64,000 nt of DNA. It comes from Allobosea sp. CRIB-10. Lineage in GTDB: Bacteria; Pseudomonadota; Alphaproteobacteria; Rhizobiales; Beijerinckiaceae. The position numbers and the translations under genes are program-made. The stretch is from NCBI RefSeq assembly GCF_900112185.1, contig NZ_FOKP01000008.1, positions 124,001 to 188,000 of the forward strand, in the 5' to 3' direction. Below, piece by piece: positions 18,145 to 26,817 of this stretch; within the stretch, counting starts at the first letter, position 1, and the number at the start of each line of letters is the position of its first letter. The notes under the pieces were generated by a model. It was not told the origin of the DNA. It made no database searches and was given only the letters and a program-made list of their open reading frames with translations.

Positions 18145-18819
18145 ATGTTGAATTACGCGCCACCGACCGCCTCGATCGGAGAGCTCGCCTATCGCCGCAT
18201 CCGGGCGGACATCGTCTTCGGGCGGCTCGCGCCGGCGCAGCGGCTCAAGCTCGACGATCTGCGCGAGACCTACGGGACCAGCATCAGCACGTTGCGCGAG
18301 ATCCTGAACCGGCTCTCCTCGGAGGGTTTGGTCGAGGCCGAGGGCCAGAAGGGCTTCATGGTCGCGCCGGTCTCGGCCAGGAACCTCAGCGAGATCGCCG
18401 CGCTACGCCTGCTGCTGGAGGGACATGCCCTCGCCCAGTCCTTCGCCGCCGGCGACATGGAATGGGAGGGCCGCGTCGTCGCCGCCCATCACAAGCTGGC
18501 GCTGATGGAAAAGCGCATGCTCGACAATGACCGGGCCGATCCCGAGCTCTGGAAGCGCTATGACTGGGAGTTCCATCACGCACTGATCTCGGCCTGCGGC
18601 TCGCAGGTGCTGATGGAGACGCACGCCTCGGTCTATGACCGCTATCTGCGCTACCAGATGGTCGCCGTGATCTTCCGCGGCGAAATCGCGGCGCAGGAGC
18701 ACCAGATCCTGCTCGACTGCGCCATGCGCCGCGACATCGTGCGCGCAAACGACGTGCTGACGACGCATATCAACGCCTGCGTCGAGCACACGCTCGCCGG
18801 CGACCGGCTGCAGGACTGA
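18145..18819 (+). CDS. GntR family regulator, FCD (FadR-C) subfamily
   Basis: 224 residues from the ATG at 18145; a TTG at 18109 is a possible but less likely start. N-terminal winged helix (AYRRIRADIVFGRLAPAQRL ... LREILNRLSSEGLVEAEGQKGFMV) followed by the all-helical FCD domain with its metal/ligand residues in YDWEFHHALISACGS. FCD regulators usually answer to a carboxylic acid or sugar acid. Placed head to head with dctPQM-aroQ, so it most likely senses the transported acid and derepresses that operon. Confidence 0.9.
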   Translation: MLNYAPPTASIGELAYRRIRADIVFGRLAPAQRLKLDDLRETYGTSISTLREILNRLSSEGLVEAEGQKGFMVAPVSARNLSEIAALRLLLEGHALAQSFAAGDMEWEGRVVAAHHKLALMEKRMLDNDRADPELWKRYDWEFHHALISACGSQVLMETHASVYDRYLRYQMVAVIFRGEIAAQEHQILLDCAMRRDIVRANDVLTTHINACVEHTLAGDRLQD

Positions 18820-18836
18820 GCGAGCCGATAAAAGAA

Positions 18837-18866
18837 GGCCCGCCCCGCGTCTCGGCGGAACGGGCC
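18837..18866. terminator. Hairpin between convergent gntR and glpX
   Basis: GGCCCG...CGGGCC with inner pairing, in the 71-bp gap where the two convergent genes end. Preceded by AAAAGAA, giving a T-rich tail for the minus strand only. Confidence 0.55.
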
Positions 18867-18890
18867 TGCCTGTCACAATGAGCTATGCGC

Positions 18891-19889
18891 TCAGTCGAGC
18901 TTGAACTTCGAGAGCTCGCGGTGCTCGCCATAGATGCGGCGGACCGTGCCGGTGATCGAGCGGTAGACGATCGTCTCGGTCTCGATCACCTCGGGCCCGA
19001 AGCGCACGCCCGAGAGCATGCCGCCATCGGTGACGCCGGTGGCGCAGACGATGACGTCGCCCGAGGCCATCTCGGCCATGTCGTACTTCTTGTTCGGGTC
19101 CTTGACGCCCATCGTCGCGGCGCGTTTGCGCTTCTCCTCGGTGTCGAGGATCAGGCGGCCCTGCATCTGGCCGCCGACGCAGCGCAGCGCCGCCGCGGCG
19201 AGCACACCTTCCGGCGCGCCGCCGATGCCGAGATAGAGGTCGATGCCGGTCTTCTCCGGCTCCGTGCAGAAGATCACGCCGGCGACGTCGCCATCGGTGA
19301 TCAGGCGGATCGAGGCGCCGGTCTTGCGGACCTCGGCAATCAGCTTCTCGTGGCGCGGCCGATCCATGATCAGCGTGTTGATCTCGTGCGGCTTCACGCC
19401 CTTGGCGCGGGCCAGCGCGTTGATGTTGTCGGCGGCCGAGGCGTCGAGATCGACGATCCCCTGCGGATAGCCGGGACCGATGGCGATCTTGTTCATGTAG
19501 ACGTCGGGGGCGTAGAGCAGCTGGCCGGCGCCAGCCATCGCCATCACCGCGATCGAACCCGGCATGTCCTTGGCGCAAAGCGTCGTGCCCTCGAGCGGGT
19601 CGACGGCGATGTGGACCTTGGGACCCTGCTTGTTGCCGACCTTCTCGCCGATGAAGAGCATCGGCGCCTCGTCGCGCTCGCCCTCGCCGATAACGATCTC
19701 GCCGTCGATCGGCAGGCGGTTGAGCTCGCGCCGCATCGCATCGACCGCGGCCTGGTCGGCGGCCTTCTCGTCACCATGGCCGCGCAGGCGGGCGGCGGCG
19801 ACGGCGGCGCGCTCGGTGACACGCACCAGCTCCATCGAGAGATAGCGCTCGATGATCTGGTCGGGCGAGATGCGGAGGTCTTCGGACAT
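18891..19889 (-). CDS. glpX: Class II fructose-1,6-bisphosphatase
   Basis: 332 residues, the usual GlpX length. Dephosphorylates fructose 1,6-bisphosphate in gluconeogenesis (and sedoheptulose bisphosphate in some alphaproteobacteria). Metal and substrate motifs: GEIVIGEGERDEAPM (~62-76), AVDPLEGTTLCA (~94-105), GDVAGVIFCTEPEKTG and GIGGAPEGVLAAAAL. Follows hom and alaC in the same direction, a gene order I recall as conserved in Rhizobiales. Confidence 0.95.
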   Translation of the reverse strand: MSEDLRISPDQIIERYLSMELVRVTERAAVAAARLRGHGDEKAADQAAVDAMRRELNRLPIDGEIVIGEGERDEAPMLFIGEKVGNKQGPKVHIAVDPLEGTTLCAKDMPGSIAVMAMAGAGQLLYAPDVYMNKIAIGPGYPQGIVDLDASAADNINALARAKGVKPHEINTLIMDRPRHEKLIAEVRKTGASIRLITDGDVAGVIFCTEPEKTGIDLYLGIGGAPEGVLAAAALRCVGGQMQGRLILDTEEKRKRAATMGVKDPNKKYDMAEMASGDVIVCATGVTDGGMLSGVRFGPEVIETETIVYRSITGTVRRIYGEHRELSKFKLD

Positions 19890-19984
19890 GGGGACTCCCT
19901 AGCGCAATGTGCGGGTGGGCAAGGTGAATAGCGAGCGGATTGTCGAGGATAAGGCGAAACGGTGGGTGGTTCCGCCTTTCACGA

Positions 19985-21331
19985 TCATTCCCGCTCGATG
20001 CGGATGACTTGTGGCGCCTCGGCGATGTGGCCGTCGGCGCTGACCTTCTCCAGGGCGCCGCGGATGGCCTGTTCGCTGGTGGCATAGGTGATCAGCACGA
20101 CCGGAACCGGCGCGCCGGAGCGCCCGCCGGGGTCCTGCTGGGCGGCGATCTCGGAGCGGCGCTGGACGATGCTTTCCAGCGAGATGTCGGCCTCCGCCAT
20201 GCGGGTCGCGATCGCGGCGGCCGCCCCCGGGCGGTCGGCGACGGCGAGGCGGATATAGTAGCCGCCCTCATGACGCTGCATCGGGGCGCGTGTCGGCTGC
20301 TCCAGCCGGGCGACGGGCATGCCGAAGGGCTGGCCGGCGGTGCCGCGCGCGACGTCGGCGATATCGGCGATCACCGCCGAGGCGGTCGGGCCGCCGCCGG
20401 CGCCGGGGCCGACCAAAGTGATCTCGCGCACCGCGTCGGCGTCGATGGTGACCGCGTTGGTGACGCCCATCACCTGCGCGATCGCCGACGATTTCGGTAC
20501 CATGGTCGGGTGCACGCGCTGCTCGATGCCGGTCTTGGTGCGCTCGGCGACGCCGAGCAGCTTGATCCGGTAGCCGAGCTCGTCCGCCATCTTCAGGTCG
20601 AGCGGCGTGATCGAGGAAATGCCTTCGACATGAATCGCTTCGGCGTCGATCTTCGTACCGAAAGCGAGGCTGGTCAGGATGGCGAGCTTGTGGGCGGTGT
20701 CGAAACCCTCGACATCGAAGGTCGGGTCGGCTTCGGCATAGCCGAGGCGCTGGGCGTCCTTCAGGCAGGCTTCGAAGGTCAGGCCCTCGAGCTCCATGCG
20801 CGAGAGGATGTAATTGCAGGTGCCGTTGAGGATGCCGTAGAGCCGGCTGACATTGTTGCCGGAGAGCGCCTCGCGCAGCGTCTTCACCACCGGGATGCCG
20901 CCGGCCGAGGAGGCCTCGAAAGCGAGCGCCGCGCCCTTGCTCTCGGCAAGCTCGGCGAGCGCGACGCCGTGGGCGGCGAGCAGCGCCTTGTTGGCGGTGA
21001 CGACATGCTTGCCGGCGGACAACGCGGTCTCGACCGCCTTCTTGGCCGGGCCATCCGAGCCGCCGATCAGCTCGACCAGGCAATCGATCTCGGGTGATGC
21101 GGCGAGCGCGACCGGATCGTCGAACCAGGCAAAGCCGGAGAGATCGATGCCACGATCGCGATTGCGATCCCGGGCCGAGACCGCCGTCACGCGGATCGGC
21201 CGGCCGCAACGCGCGGCGAGCGCATTCTCCTGGCGCTTCAGAATGCCGGCGACCGCCGCGCCGACTGTTCCCAGGCCGGCAATGCCGACGCGCAGGGGCC
21301 TGATCTCGGAGGGAGCAGCGTGCATGGTCAT
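19985..21331 (-). CDS. hom: Homoserine dehydrogenase
   Basis: About 448 residues. Reduces aspartate semialdehyde to homoserine for threonine and methionine synthesis. NAD(P) loop GIAGLGTVGAAVAGIL near the N-terminus, catalytic region with SSAGGIPVVKTLREALSG and GILNGTCNYILSRME, and a C-terminal ACT domain (GGYYIRLAVADRPGAAAAIATRM) for end-product feedback. The start is uncertain: ATGs at 21367, 21331 and 21325 are in frame and none has a clear Shine-Dalgarno; 21331 leaves the shortest plausible leader before the NAD loop. Confidence 0.94.
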   Translation of the reverse strand: MTMHAAPSEIRPLRVGIAGLGTVGAAVAGILKRQENALAARCGRPIRVTAVSARDRNRDRGIDLSGFAWFDDPVALAASPEIDCLVELIGGSDGPAKKAVETALSAGKHVVTANKALLAAHGVALAELAESKGAALAFEASSAGGIPVVKTLREALSGNNVSRLYGILNGTCNYILSRMELEGLTFEACLKDAQRLGYAEADPTFDVEGFDTAHKLAILTSLAFGTKIDAEAIHVEGISSITPLDLKMADELGYRIKLLGVAERTKTGIEQRVHPTMVPKSSAIAQVMGVTNAVTIDADAVREITLVGPGAGGGPTASAVIADIADVARGTAGQPFGMPVARLEQPTRAPMQRHEGGYYIRLAVADRPGAAAAIATRMAEADISLESIVQRRSEIAAQQDPGGRSGAPVPVVLITYATSEQAIRGALEKVSADGHIAEAPQVIRIERE

Positions 21332-21407
21332 GAGCGGCGGGGTCGCATGAGGCGCGCAGGGAGTCAACGGCGAAGGGCCTCAGACGACATCCCGAGGCCA
21401 GATCGCA

Positions 21408-21839
21408 TTACTCGAAGCGGCAGACGACCTCGGCCGCGAGCTTGGCGACCTTCCCGTTCTCGAAACCGAGATAGAGGCGCAGCAGCTGGTTGCCGAAGGC
21501 CGTGATCTTGATAGTGCGCAGCGCCTCGATGCTGTCGCCGTCCGCCTGGGTGGAATTCTCGTCGATCGGCTTCCAAAACCAGGGCTTTGGCGCCCGGATC
21601 ACTGCTTGCGCCAGCAATTGCTCGGCTTCGGCGCGGCCCATGCCGGTCGGGAAATACTTGTTGGCGATCTCGCTGGCGTCGCGGCCGCATTCCTTGGCGC
21701 GCGAGGCGGTCAGCACCTCGGCGATCAGGGCCGAGTCGGTGTCGGTGGTCCGACCGCGCGAGAAATCATAGGTCGCAAACAGGCAGACCAGCGCGAACAG
21801 GCCGAACACGATCCCGATCAACCGGCCCTTCGAGAGCAT
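21408..21839 (-). CDS. Small membrane-anchored protein of unknown function
   Basis: 143 residues: one N-terminal membrane helix (LIGIVFGLFALVCLFATYDF, ~6-25), then a soluble, presumably periplasmic domain with two cysteines (KECGRD and the C-terminal VVCRFE) that could pair. I recognise no family. It lies between alaC and hom in the same direction, 76 bp from hom and ~260 bp from alaC. Codon use matches the neighbours. Confidence 0.7.
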   Translation of the reverse strand: MLSKGRLIGIVFGLFALVCLFATYDFSRGRTTDTDSALIAEVLTASRAKECGRDASEIANKYFPTGMGRAEAEQLLAQAVIRAPKPWFWKPIDENSTQADGDSIEALRTIKITAFGNQLLRLYLGFENGKVAKLAAEVVCRFE

Positions 21840-21965
21840 GATGCGCGCTCAGTCCCTGCTATCCGCACGGCGCTTGGGTTCCCATGTTTCGGCGGCCCGG
21901 TCCAGTGCCGGCGCGCAACACCACCGCGGTCTTTCCGGGGCCGCCCCCCTGAGCGGTGCCTCCTC

Positions 21966-22062
21966 GTCATGGTCGGGCTTATCCCGACCATCCACGTCTT
22001 CGCTTCACTGATCGAACACGGTGTTCAAGACGTGGGTGCTCGCCACAAGGGCGAGCATGACG
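21966..22062. repeat. 97-bp cloverleaf palindromic element, copy 1
   Basis: GTCATGG...CATGACG ends, a first hairpin GGTCGGG..CCCGACC, a central stem CCACGTCTT..AAGACGTGG and a third hairpin GCTCGCC..GGCGAGC. Same length and same fold as 32079-32175, with scattered changes. The flanking 21840-21965 and 22063-22101 hold no gene. Confidence 0.85.
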
Positions 22063-22101
22063 AGCCGGAACAGCGTGATTGTTGTCGAACGGAGTCCTGC
22101 C

Positions 22102-23322
22102 CTACCCCGCCTTCGGCATCTGGATGACGTTGTGCAGGGTCTGGTCGGCGCTCTTCAGGAAGCGGCCGACATTGCGTGCCGCCTGGCGGATGCGCTGCTC
22201 ATTCTCGACGATGGCGATCCGGACATAGTCGTCGCCATGCTCGCCGAAGCCGATGCCGGGCGCGACCGCGACCTCGGCCTTCTCGATCAGCAGCTTGGAG
22301 AACTCGAGCGAGCCGAGATGGCGGAATTTTTCCGGGATCGGCACCCAGGCGAACATCGAGGCCTGCGGCGCCGGGAACTCCCAGCCGGCCTTGCCGAAGC
22401 TCTCGACCAGCGCATCGCGGCGCTTGCGATAGGTCTCGCGCATCTCGCGGATGCAGTCGTCGGGGCCGTTCAGCGCCGCCGCGGCAGCGACCTGGATCGG
22501 CGTATAGGCGCCGTAGTCGAGATAGGACTTCACCCGCGCCAGCGCCGCCAGCAGCTTCTCGTTGCCGACGGCGAAGCCCATGCGCCAGCCGGCCATGGAG
22601 AAGGTCTTCGACATCGAGGTGAACTCGACGGCGACGTCGATCGCGCCCGGCACCTGCAGCATCGAGGGCGGCGGATCGTTCTCGTCGAAATAGACCTCGG
22701 CATAGGCGAGATCGGAGAGCAGGATCAGCTCGTGCCGCTTCGCGAAGGCGACGAGATCGCGGTAGAAGTCGAGCGAGGCGGTATAGGCGGTCGGGTTCGC
22801 CGGGTAGCAGGTGACGAGCGCGATCGGCTTCGGCACCGAATGCGCCATCGCCCGCTCGACCGCCGGGAAGAAGGCCGGCGTCGGCTCGGCCGGAACCGAG
22901 CGGATCACGCCGCCCGCCATCAGGAAGCCGAAGGCGTGGATCGGATAGCTCGGATTGGGCACGAGCACGACGTCGCCCGGGCCGGTGATGGCCTGCGCCA
23001 TATTGGCGAAGCCTTCCTTCGAGCCGAGCGTCGCGACGACCTGCGTATCGGGGTTCAGCGTGACGCCGAAGCGGCGCTGATAGTAATGCGCCTGGGCGCG
23101 GCGCAGGCCGGCGATGCCCTTCGAGGCCGAATAGCGGTCGGTGCGCGCCTTGCCGGCGGTCTCGACCAGCTTCTCGATGACGTGCTTGGGCGCCGGCAGA
23201 TCGGGATTGCCCATGCCGAGATCGATGATGTCGACGCCCTTGGCGCGCTCGGCGGCCTTGATCTTGTTGACCTGTTCGAAAACATAGGGCGGCAGGCGCT
23301 TGATGCGATGAAAATCGGTCAT
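22102..23322 (-). CDS. alaC: Class I/II PLP aminotransferase, AlaC/LL-DAP aminotransferase-like
   Basis: 406 residues from the ATG opening MTDFHRIKRLPPYVF. PLP enzyme of fold type I: the Schiff-base lysine is in SMSKTFSMAGWR, with NPDLPAPKHV, NPSYPIHAFG and CYPANPTA around the cofactor. AlaC-type enzymes make alanine from pyruvate and glutamate; many relatives are annotated LL-diaminopimelate aminotransferase, and the two cannot be separated by eye. Position upstream of hom supports a role in amino-acid synthesis. Confidence 0.88.
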   Translation of the reverse strand: MTDFHRIKRLPPYVFEQVNKIKAAERAKGVDIIDLGMGNPDLPAPKHVIEKLVETAGKARTDRYSASKGIAGLRRAQAHYYQRRFGVTLNPDTQVVATLGSKEGFANMAQAITGPGDVVLVPNPSYPIHAFGFLMAGGVIRSVPAEPTPAFFPAVERAMAHSVPKPIALVTCYPANPTAYTASLDFYRDLVAFAKRHELILLSDLAYAEVYFDENDPPPSMLQVPGAIDVAVEFTSMSKTFSMAGWRMGFAVGNEKLLAALARVKSYLDYGAYTPIQVAAAAALNGPDDCIREMRETYRKRRDALVESFGKAGWEFPAPQASMFAWVPIPEKFRHLGSLEFSKLLIEKAEVAVAPGIGFGEHGDDYVRIAIVENEQRIRQAARNVGRFLKSADQTLHNVIQMPKAG

Positions 23323-23472
23323 GGCGAGAACAGGTCCTTGCGGATCGCCGCGCGACGGCACGGCAAATCACATTCTTGCGTTACGCTGCCTTACCACCGC
23401 AACTTTCGCCCCGACAGCGCAAAAAACGCAAGATTCAGCGAAACGCAACGCATGCCGCATAGCGGCAACGCT

Positions 23473-24099
23473 TCAAGCCGGCGGAATGAAGGGCTGGCTG
23501 ATCGCCCGGAACACGTCGAGTCCCTCGCATCGGGCAGAATGCGCCAGTAGCGCGGGATAATCACCGAGGGTGACGAGATTGGGATGCGCCTCGCCGGCGA
23601 AGCGCAGGGCGCAGGCGAGCGCGATGTCTGCATGGCCAATGCGGTCGCCGAACCACCAGTCGCCCGGGCGTTCGGCCCGCTCGCGCTCCAAGGCGGTGAG
23701 GACGCCTGCGATCTGGCCCCGGCAGCGCCCGGCCCAGGTCTCGGAGATCCGGTCGTGCAGCCGCAACTCGTAGAACAGGCTCACCGCCTTCTCGGCGAGC
23801 CCCATCGCCAGCGCGGCGACGCGCAGCGCCCGATGGCGCGCCGGCTCCTCGCGCGGGAACAAGGCGCTCTCGGGCGGAACAAGGCCGTCGAGATGATCGA
23901 GCATGGCATGGCTCTCGACCAGCACCAGCCCGTCATCGAGCTCGAGCGTCGGCACGCGGACCAGAGGATTGAGCGGCGCGATCCTGTCGCCATCGCCGAA
24001 CACCGACCAGGGCCGGTGCTCGAAAGACAGCTCGTAGAGCGTCAGCGCGATGCCGACGCGGCGCACGAAAGGCGAATCATACTGGCCGATCAGGATCAT
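23473..24099 (-). CDS. Glutathione S-transferase family protein
   Basis: 208 residues from the ATG at 24099. Thioredoxin-like N-terminal domain (MILIGQYDSPFVRRVGIAL ... RVPTLELDDGLVLVESHAML, with the cis-proline and the E-S pair that binds the glutathione gamma-glutamyl group) and an all-helical C-terminal domain (FGDRIGHADIALACALRF). The N-terminal catalytic position has Ser in SPFVRR. Cytosolic; substrate unknown. Separate unit between alaC and a lipoprotein gene. Confidence 0.88.
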   Translation of the reverse strand: MILIGQYDSPFVRRVGIALTLYELSFEHRPWSVFGDGDRIAPLNPLVRVPTLELDDGLVLVESHAMLDHLDGLVPPESALFPREEPARHRALRVAALAMGLAEKAVSLFYELRLHDRISETWAGRCRGQIAGVLTALERERAERPGDWWFGDRIGHADIALACALRFAGEAHPNLVTLGDYPALLAHSARCEGLDVFRAISQPFIPPA

Positions 24100-24176
24100 G
24101 GCGGAGCTCCAGCGCAACGACGCGATTGGAACCGCCCGACCAATCCAGGGCAAGCCGTCTCACGAGCTGCGGCCCC

Positions 24177-24542
24177 TCATTCCGTCGGTAGCGGCGGCGG
24201 AGCGGGTGCCGGAGCCGGCGGCGGCAGGACCTTGCCGAGGCTCTGCGCCTGCGCGCCGGCGGCGTCGTTGGAGATTCGCTTGGCTTCCAGCTCGGCTTCG
24301 AGCTCCTTGAATTCTTCGACAGTCTTGCGCTTGGCCGGGCGCGTCACCGTGGTGCCGATCGGGATGTATTTCGGGTCCTGCGGCCGGGTTTCGGTCACGA
24401 ACGGCTTGGGGTCGCCGGGTTTGGTGGCAAGATCGGTCAGTTCTGCGACCCCGCGCGTGGCTTCGCAACCTCCGAGCGCGGTTCCGACGAGCAGGGCGAG
24501 CCCAGCCGCCCTGAGCGAGATTTCGGTCCGCCTGTCAGCCAT
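24177..24542 (-). CDS. Putative lipoprotein with proline-rich tail
   Basis: 121 residues from the ATG at 24542. Signal peptide ending in a lipobox (LLVGTALGGC), so probably lipidated. The mature part has a charged coiled-coil-like stretch (VEEFKELEAELEAKR) and a proline-alanine C-terminus. No known family recognised. Head to head with phaC across 107 bp. Confidence 0.7.
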   Translation of the reverse strand: MADRRTEISLRAAGLALLVGTALGGCEATRGVAELTDLATKPGDPKPFVTETRPQDPKYIPIGTTVTRPAKRKTVEEFKELEAELEAKRISNDAAGAQAQSLGKVLPPPAPAPAPPPLPTE

Positions 24543-24649
24543 CGCCCTGCTTCCGCAAATTTTCTTTGTCACTCATACCGGTTAGGTCCTTAATGGGTCC
24601 AAAATGGGGAGTGCAACTCCTGCGTAAGGCTACCGAGGGGAGCGCCGTC

Positions 24650-26491
24650 ATGTGTCCACCTGCCGACGAGAAGGGCAAGAGCGATCGGAAACCGGCGGAA
24701 ACGCCGTTCGCCGAACTTCCCGCCGTGCCGGATTTCGAGGCGATGGCGCAGAACATGGGCAAGCTGGTCGAGCAGGCGGGCAAGGTCACAGCCGCCTATA
24801 TGAGGCCGATCGAGCGCGGCGAGGCCAAGACCGGCCAGGCCGACGAGGCCAGCGAGATGGTGAAGGTGCTCGGCCGGGTCGCCGAACGCTGGGTCAGCGA
24901 TCCCCAGAAGATCATCGAGGCCCAAGGCGCGATCACCAGCGACTTCCTCAGCCTGTGGAGCTCGACGCTGAAGCGCCTCGGCGGCGAGCAGGTCGAGCCG
25001 GTGATCGCGCCGGAGAAACGGGATGCGCGCTTCGCCGACCCGGAATGGAACACGCATCCGGTCTTCGACTTCGTCAAGCAGGCCTATCTGCTGACGACGC
25101 GCTGGGCCGAGGGCATGGTCGAGCAGGCCGACGACCTCGACCCGCATACGCGCGACAAGGCGCGCTTCTACGTCAAGCAGATCGCCGGCGCCCTGTCCCC
25201 GTCCAACTTCGTCGCGACCAATCCGGAACTGCTGCGCGAGACCATGGCGCAGAACGGCGAGAACCTGGTGCGCGGCATGAAGATGCTGGCCGAGGACGTC
25301 GAGGCCGGCGGCGGCGAGCTCAAGATCAGGCAATCGGATGCGGGCGCCTTCCAGATCGGCGTCAACATCGCGACGACGCCCGGCAAGGTCATCTACCGCA
25401 ACGACATCATTGAACTGATCCAGTACGCACCGGCGACCGAGACGGTGCTGAAGCGGCCGCTGCTGATCGTGCCGCCCTGGATCAACAAGTTCTACATCCT
25501 CGACCTCAACGCCGATAAGAGCTTCATCCGCTGGTGCGTCTCGCAGGGGCTGACGGTCTTCTGCATTTCCTGGGTCAACCCGGACCATCGCCACGCGCTC
25601 AAGGATTTCGAGAGCTATATGCGCGAGGGCATCTTTGCTGCCCTCGAGGCGATCGAGCAGGTCACCGGCGAGAAGCAGGTCTCCTCGATCGGCTATTGCG
25701 TCGGCGGGACGCTGCTCGGCGTGACGCTGGCCTATATGGCAGCGACGCGCGACAAGCGCATCGCCAGCGCGACCTTCTTCACCACGCAGGTCGACTTCAG
25801 CCATGCCGGCGAGCTTTCGGTCTTCGTAGACGAGGAGCAGATCCGCGCTGTCGAGGAGCAGATGGCCGAGCGCGGCTATCTCGACGGCTCGCGCATGTCG
25901 GGCGCCTTCAACATGCTCAGGCCGAACGACCTGATCTGGTCCTATGCCGTCAACAACTACCTGAAAGGCAAGGCGCCGACCGCCTTCGACCTGCTCTACT
26001 GGAATTCGGATTCGACCCGAATGCCGGCGGCGAACCACTCCTTCTACCTGCGCAACTGCTATCTCGAGAACAAGTTGAGCAAGGGCGAGATGCGCGTCGG
26101 AGGCAAGCTGCTCGATCTCAAGAAGGTGACGATCCCGATTTACAATCTTGCGACCCGGGAGGATCACATCGCTCCGGCGAAGTCCGTGTTCCTGGGATCG
26201 CAGGCCTTCGGCGGCCCGGTGGAGTATGTCATGGCCGGCTCCGGCCACATCGCCGGCGTGGTCAATCCGCCGAACAAGGTGAAATATCAGTATTGGACCG
26301 GCCCCAAGCCGGAAGGCGAGTTCGACGACTGGGTGAAGAAAACCGAGGAGCATCCGGGCTCCTGGTGGCCGCATTGGTTCGCCTGGGTCGAGAAGCAGGC
26401 GCCCAAGCGCGTCAAGCCGCGCGTGCCCGGCGAAGGCCCCCTGCCCGCGCTGGAGGATGCGCCGGGGAGCTATGTGAAGATCAAGGCGTAG
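24650..26491 (+). CDS. phaC: Class I poly(3-hydroxyalkanoate) synthase
   Basis: 613 residues from the ATG at 24650 (GAGGGGAG upstream; an ATG at 24593 is also in frame). Polymerises (R)-3-hydroxyacyl-CoA into PHA granules. The lipase-like box reads GYCVGG with the nucleophile Cys350; REDHIAP and GSGHIAGVVNPP carry the catalytic aspartate and histidine; VPPWINKFYILDL is the N-terminal core marker. No phaE or phaR gene is adjacent, consistent with class I. phaAB are not in the window. Confidence 0.95.
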   Translation: MCPPADEKGKSDRKPAETPFAELPAVPDFEAMAQNMGKLVEQAGKVTAAYMRPIERGEAKTGQADEASEMVKVLGRVAERWVSDPQKIIEAQGAITSDFLSLWSSTLKRLGGEQVEPVIAPEKRDARFADPEWNTHPVFDFVKQAYLLTTRWAEGMVEQADDLDPHTRDKARFYVKQIAGALSPSNFVATNPELLRETMAQNGENLVRGMKMLAEDVEAGGGELKIRQSDAGAFQIGVNIATTPGKVIYRNDIIELIQYAPATETVLKRPLLIVPPWINKFYILDLNADKSFIRWCVSQGLTVFCISWVNPDHRHALKDFESYMREGIFAALEAIEQVTGEKQVSSIGYCVGGTLLGVTLAYMAATRDKRIASATFFTTQVDFSHAGELSVFVDEEQIRAVEEQMAERGYLDGSRMSGAFNMLRPNDLIWSYAVNNYLKGKAPTAFDLLYWNSDSTRMPAANHSFYLRNCYLENKLSKGEMRVGGKLLDLKKVTIPIYNLATREDHIAPAKSVFLGSQAFGGPVEYVMAGSGHIAGVVNPPNKVKYQYWTGPKPEGEFDDWVKKTEEHPGSWWPHWFAWVEKQAPKRVKPRVPGEGPLPALEDAPGSYVKIKA

Positions 26492-26535
26492 GAGCCGTCG
26501 GCGCTGGCCGCCTATGGTCGGCAGGAACCTCCCGT

Positions 26536-26748
26536 GTCATTCCGGGGCAGCCCGCAGGGCTGAGCCCGGAATCCCTGGTCACGACGCTTCCCGTCCTTGC
26601 GGGAAACAGAGTGACAAAGCAATCCAGGCAGGCGAAGCGCTCTGCCGCCCCTGGATTGCTTCGCTGCTGCGCGCAATGACGGCATTTCGCCCGTCTGCGC
26701 CGCGGTCATGGATACCGGGCCCGGCGCTGCGGGCTGCCCCGGAATGAC
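26536..26748. repeat. 213-bp mosaic inverted repeat after phaC
   Basis: Outer arms GTCATTCCGGGGCAGCCCGC (26536-26555, continuing AG) and its exact complement at 26727-26748, with a second inner inverted repeat (CAATCCAGG..CCTGGATTG) between them. No gene is seen in 26492-26817. The outer arm resembles the hairpin at 52905-52941. Confidence 0.8.
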
Positions 26749-26770
26749 GGCCCGGCCTCCGCTCAGAACG

Positions 26771-26797
26771 AAAAAAGCCGGCCCGAAGGCCGGCTTT
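26771..26797 (-). terminator. Rho-independent terminator of fadL
   Basis: AGCCGGCC-CGAA-GGCCGGCT stem (8 bp) followed on the minus strand by six T residues; 20 bp past the fadL stop. Confidence 0.9.
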
Positions 26798-26817
26798 GCT
26801 TGTCGCCGAGGCGCGGC

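Noticed and set aside
24590-24620. Partial match to the CCCC-N4-GGGG palindrome near the phaC start (TCCAAAATGGGGA)
   Set aside because: Only two cytosines on the left arm; too weak to join the set.
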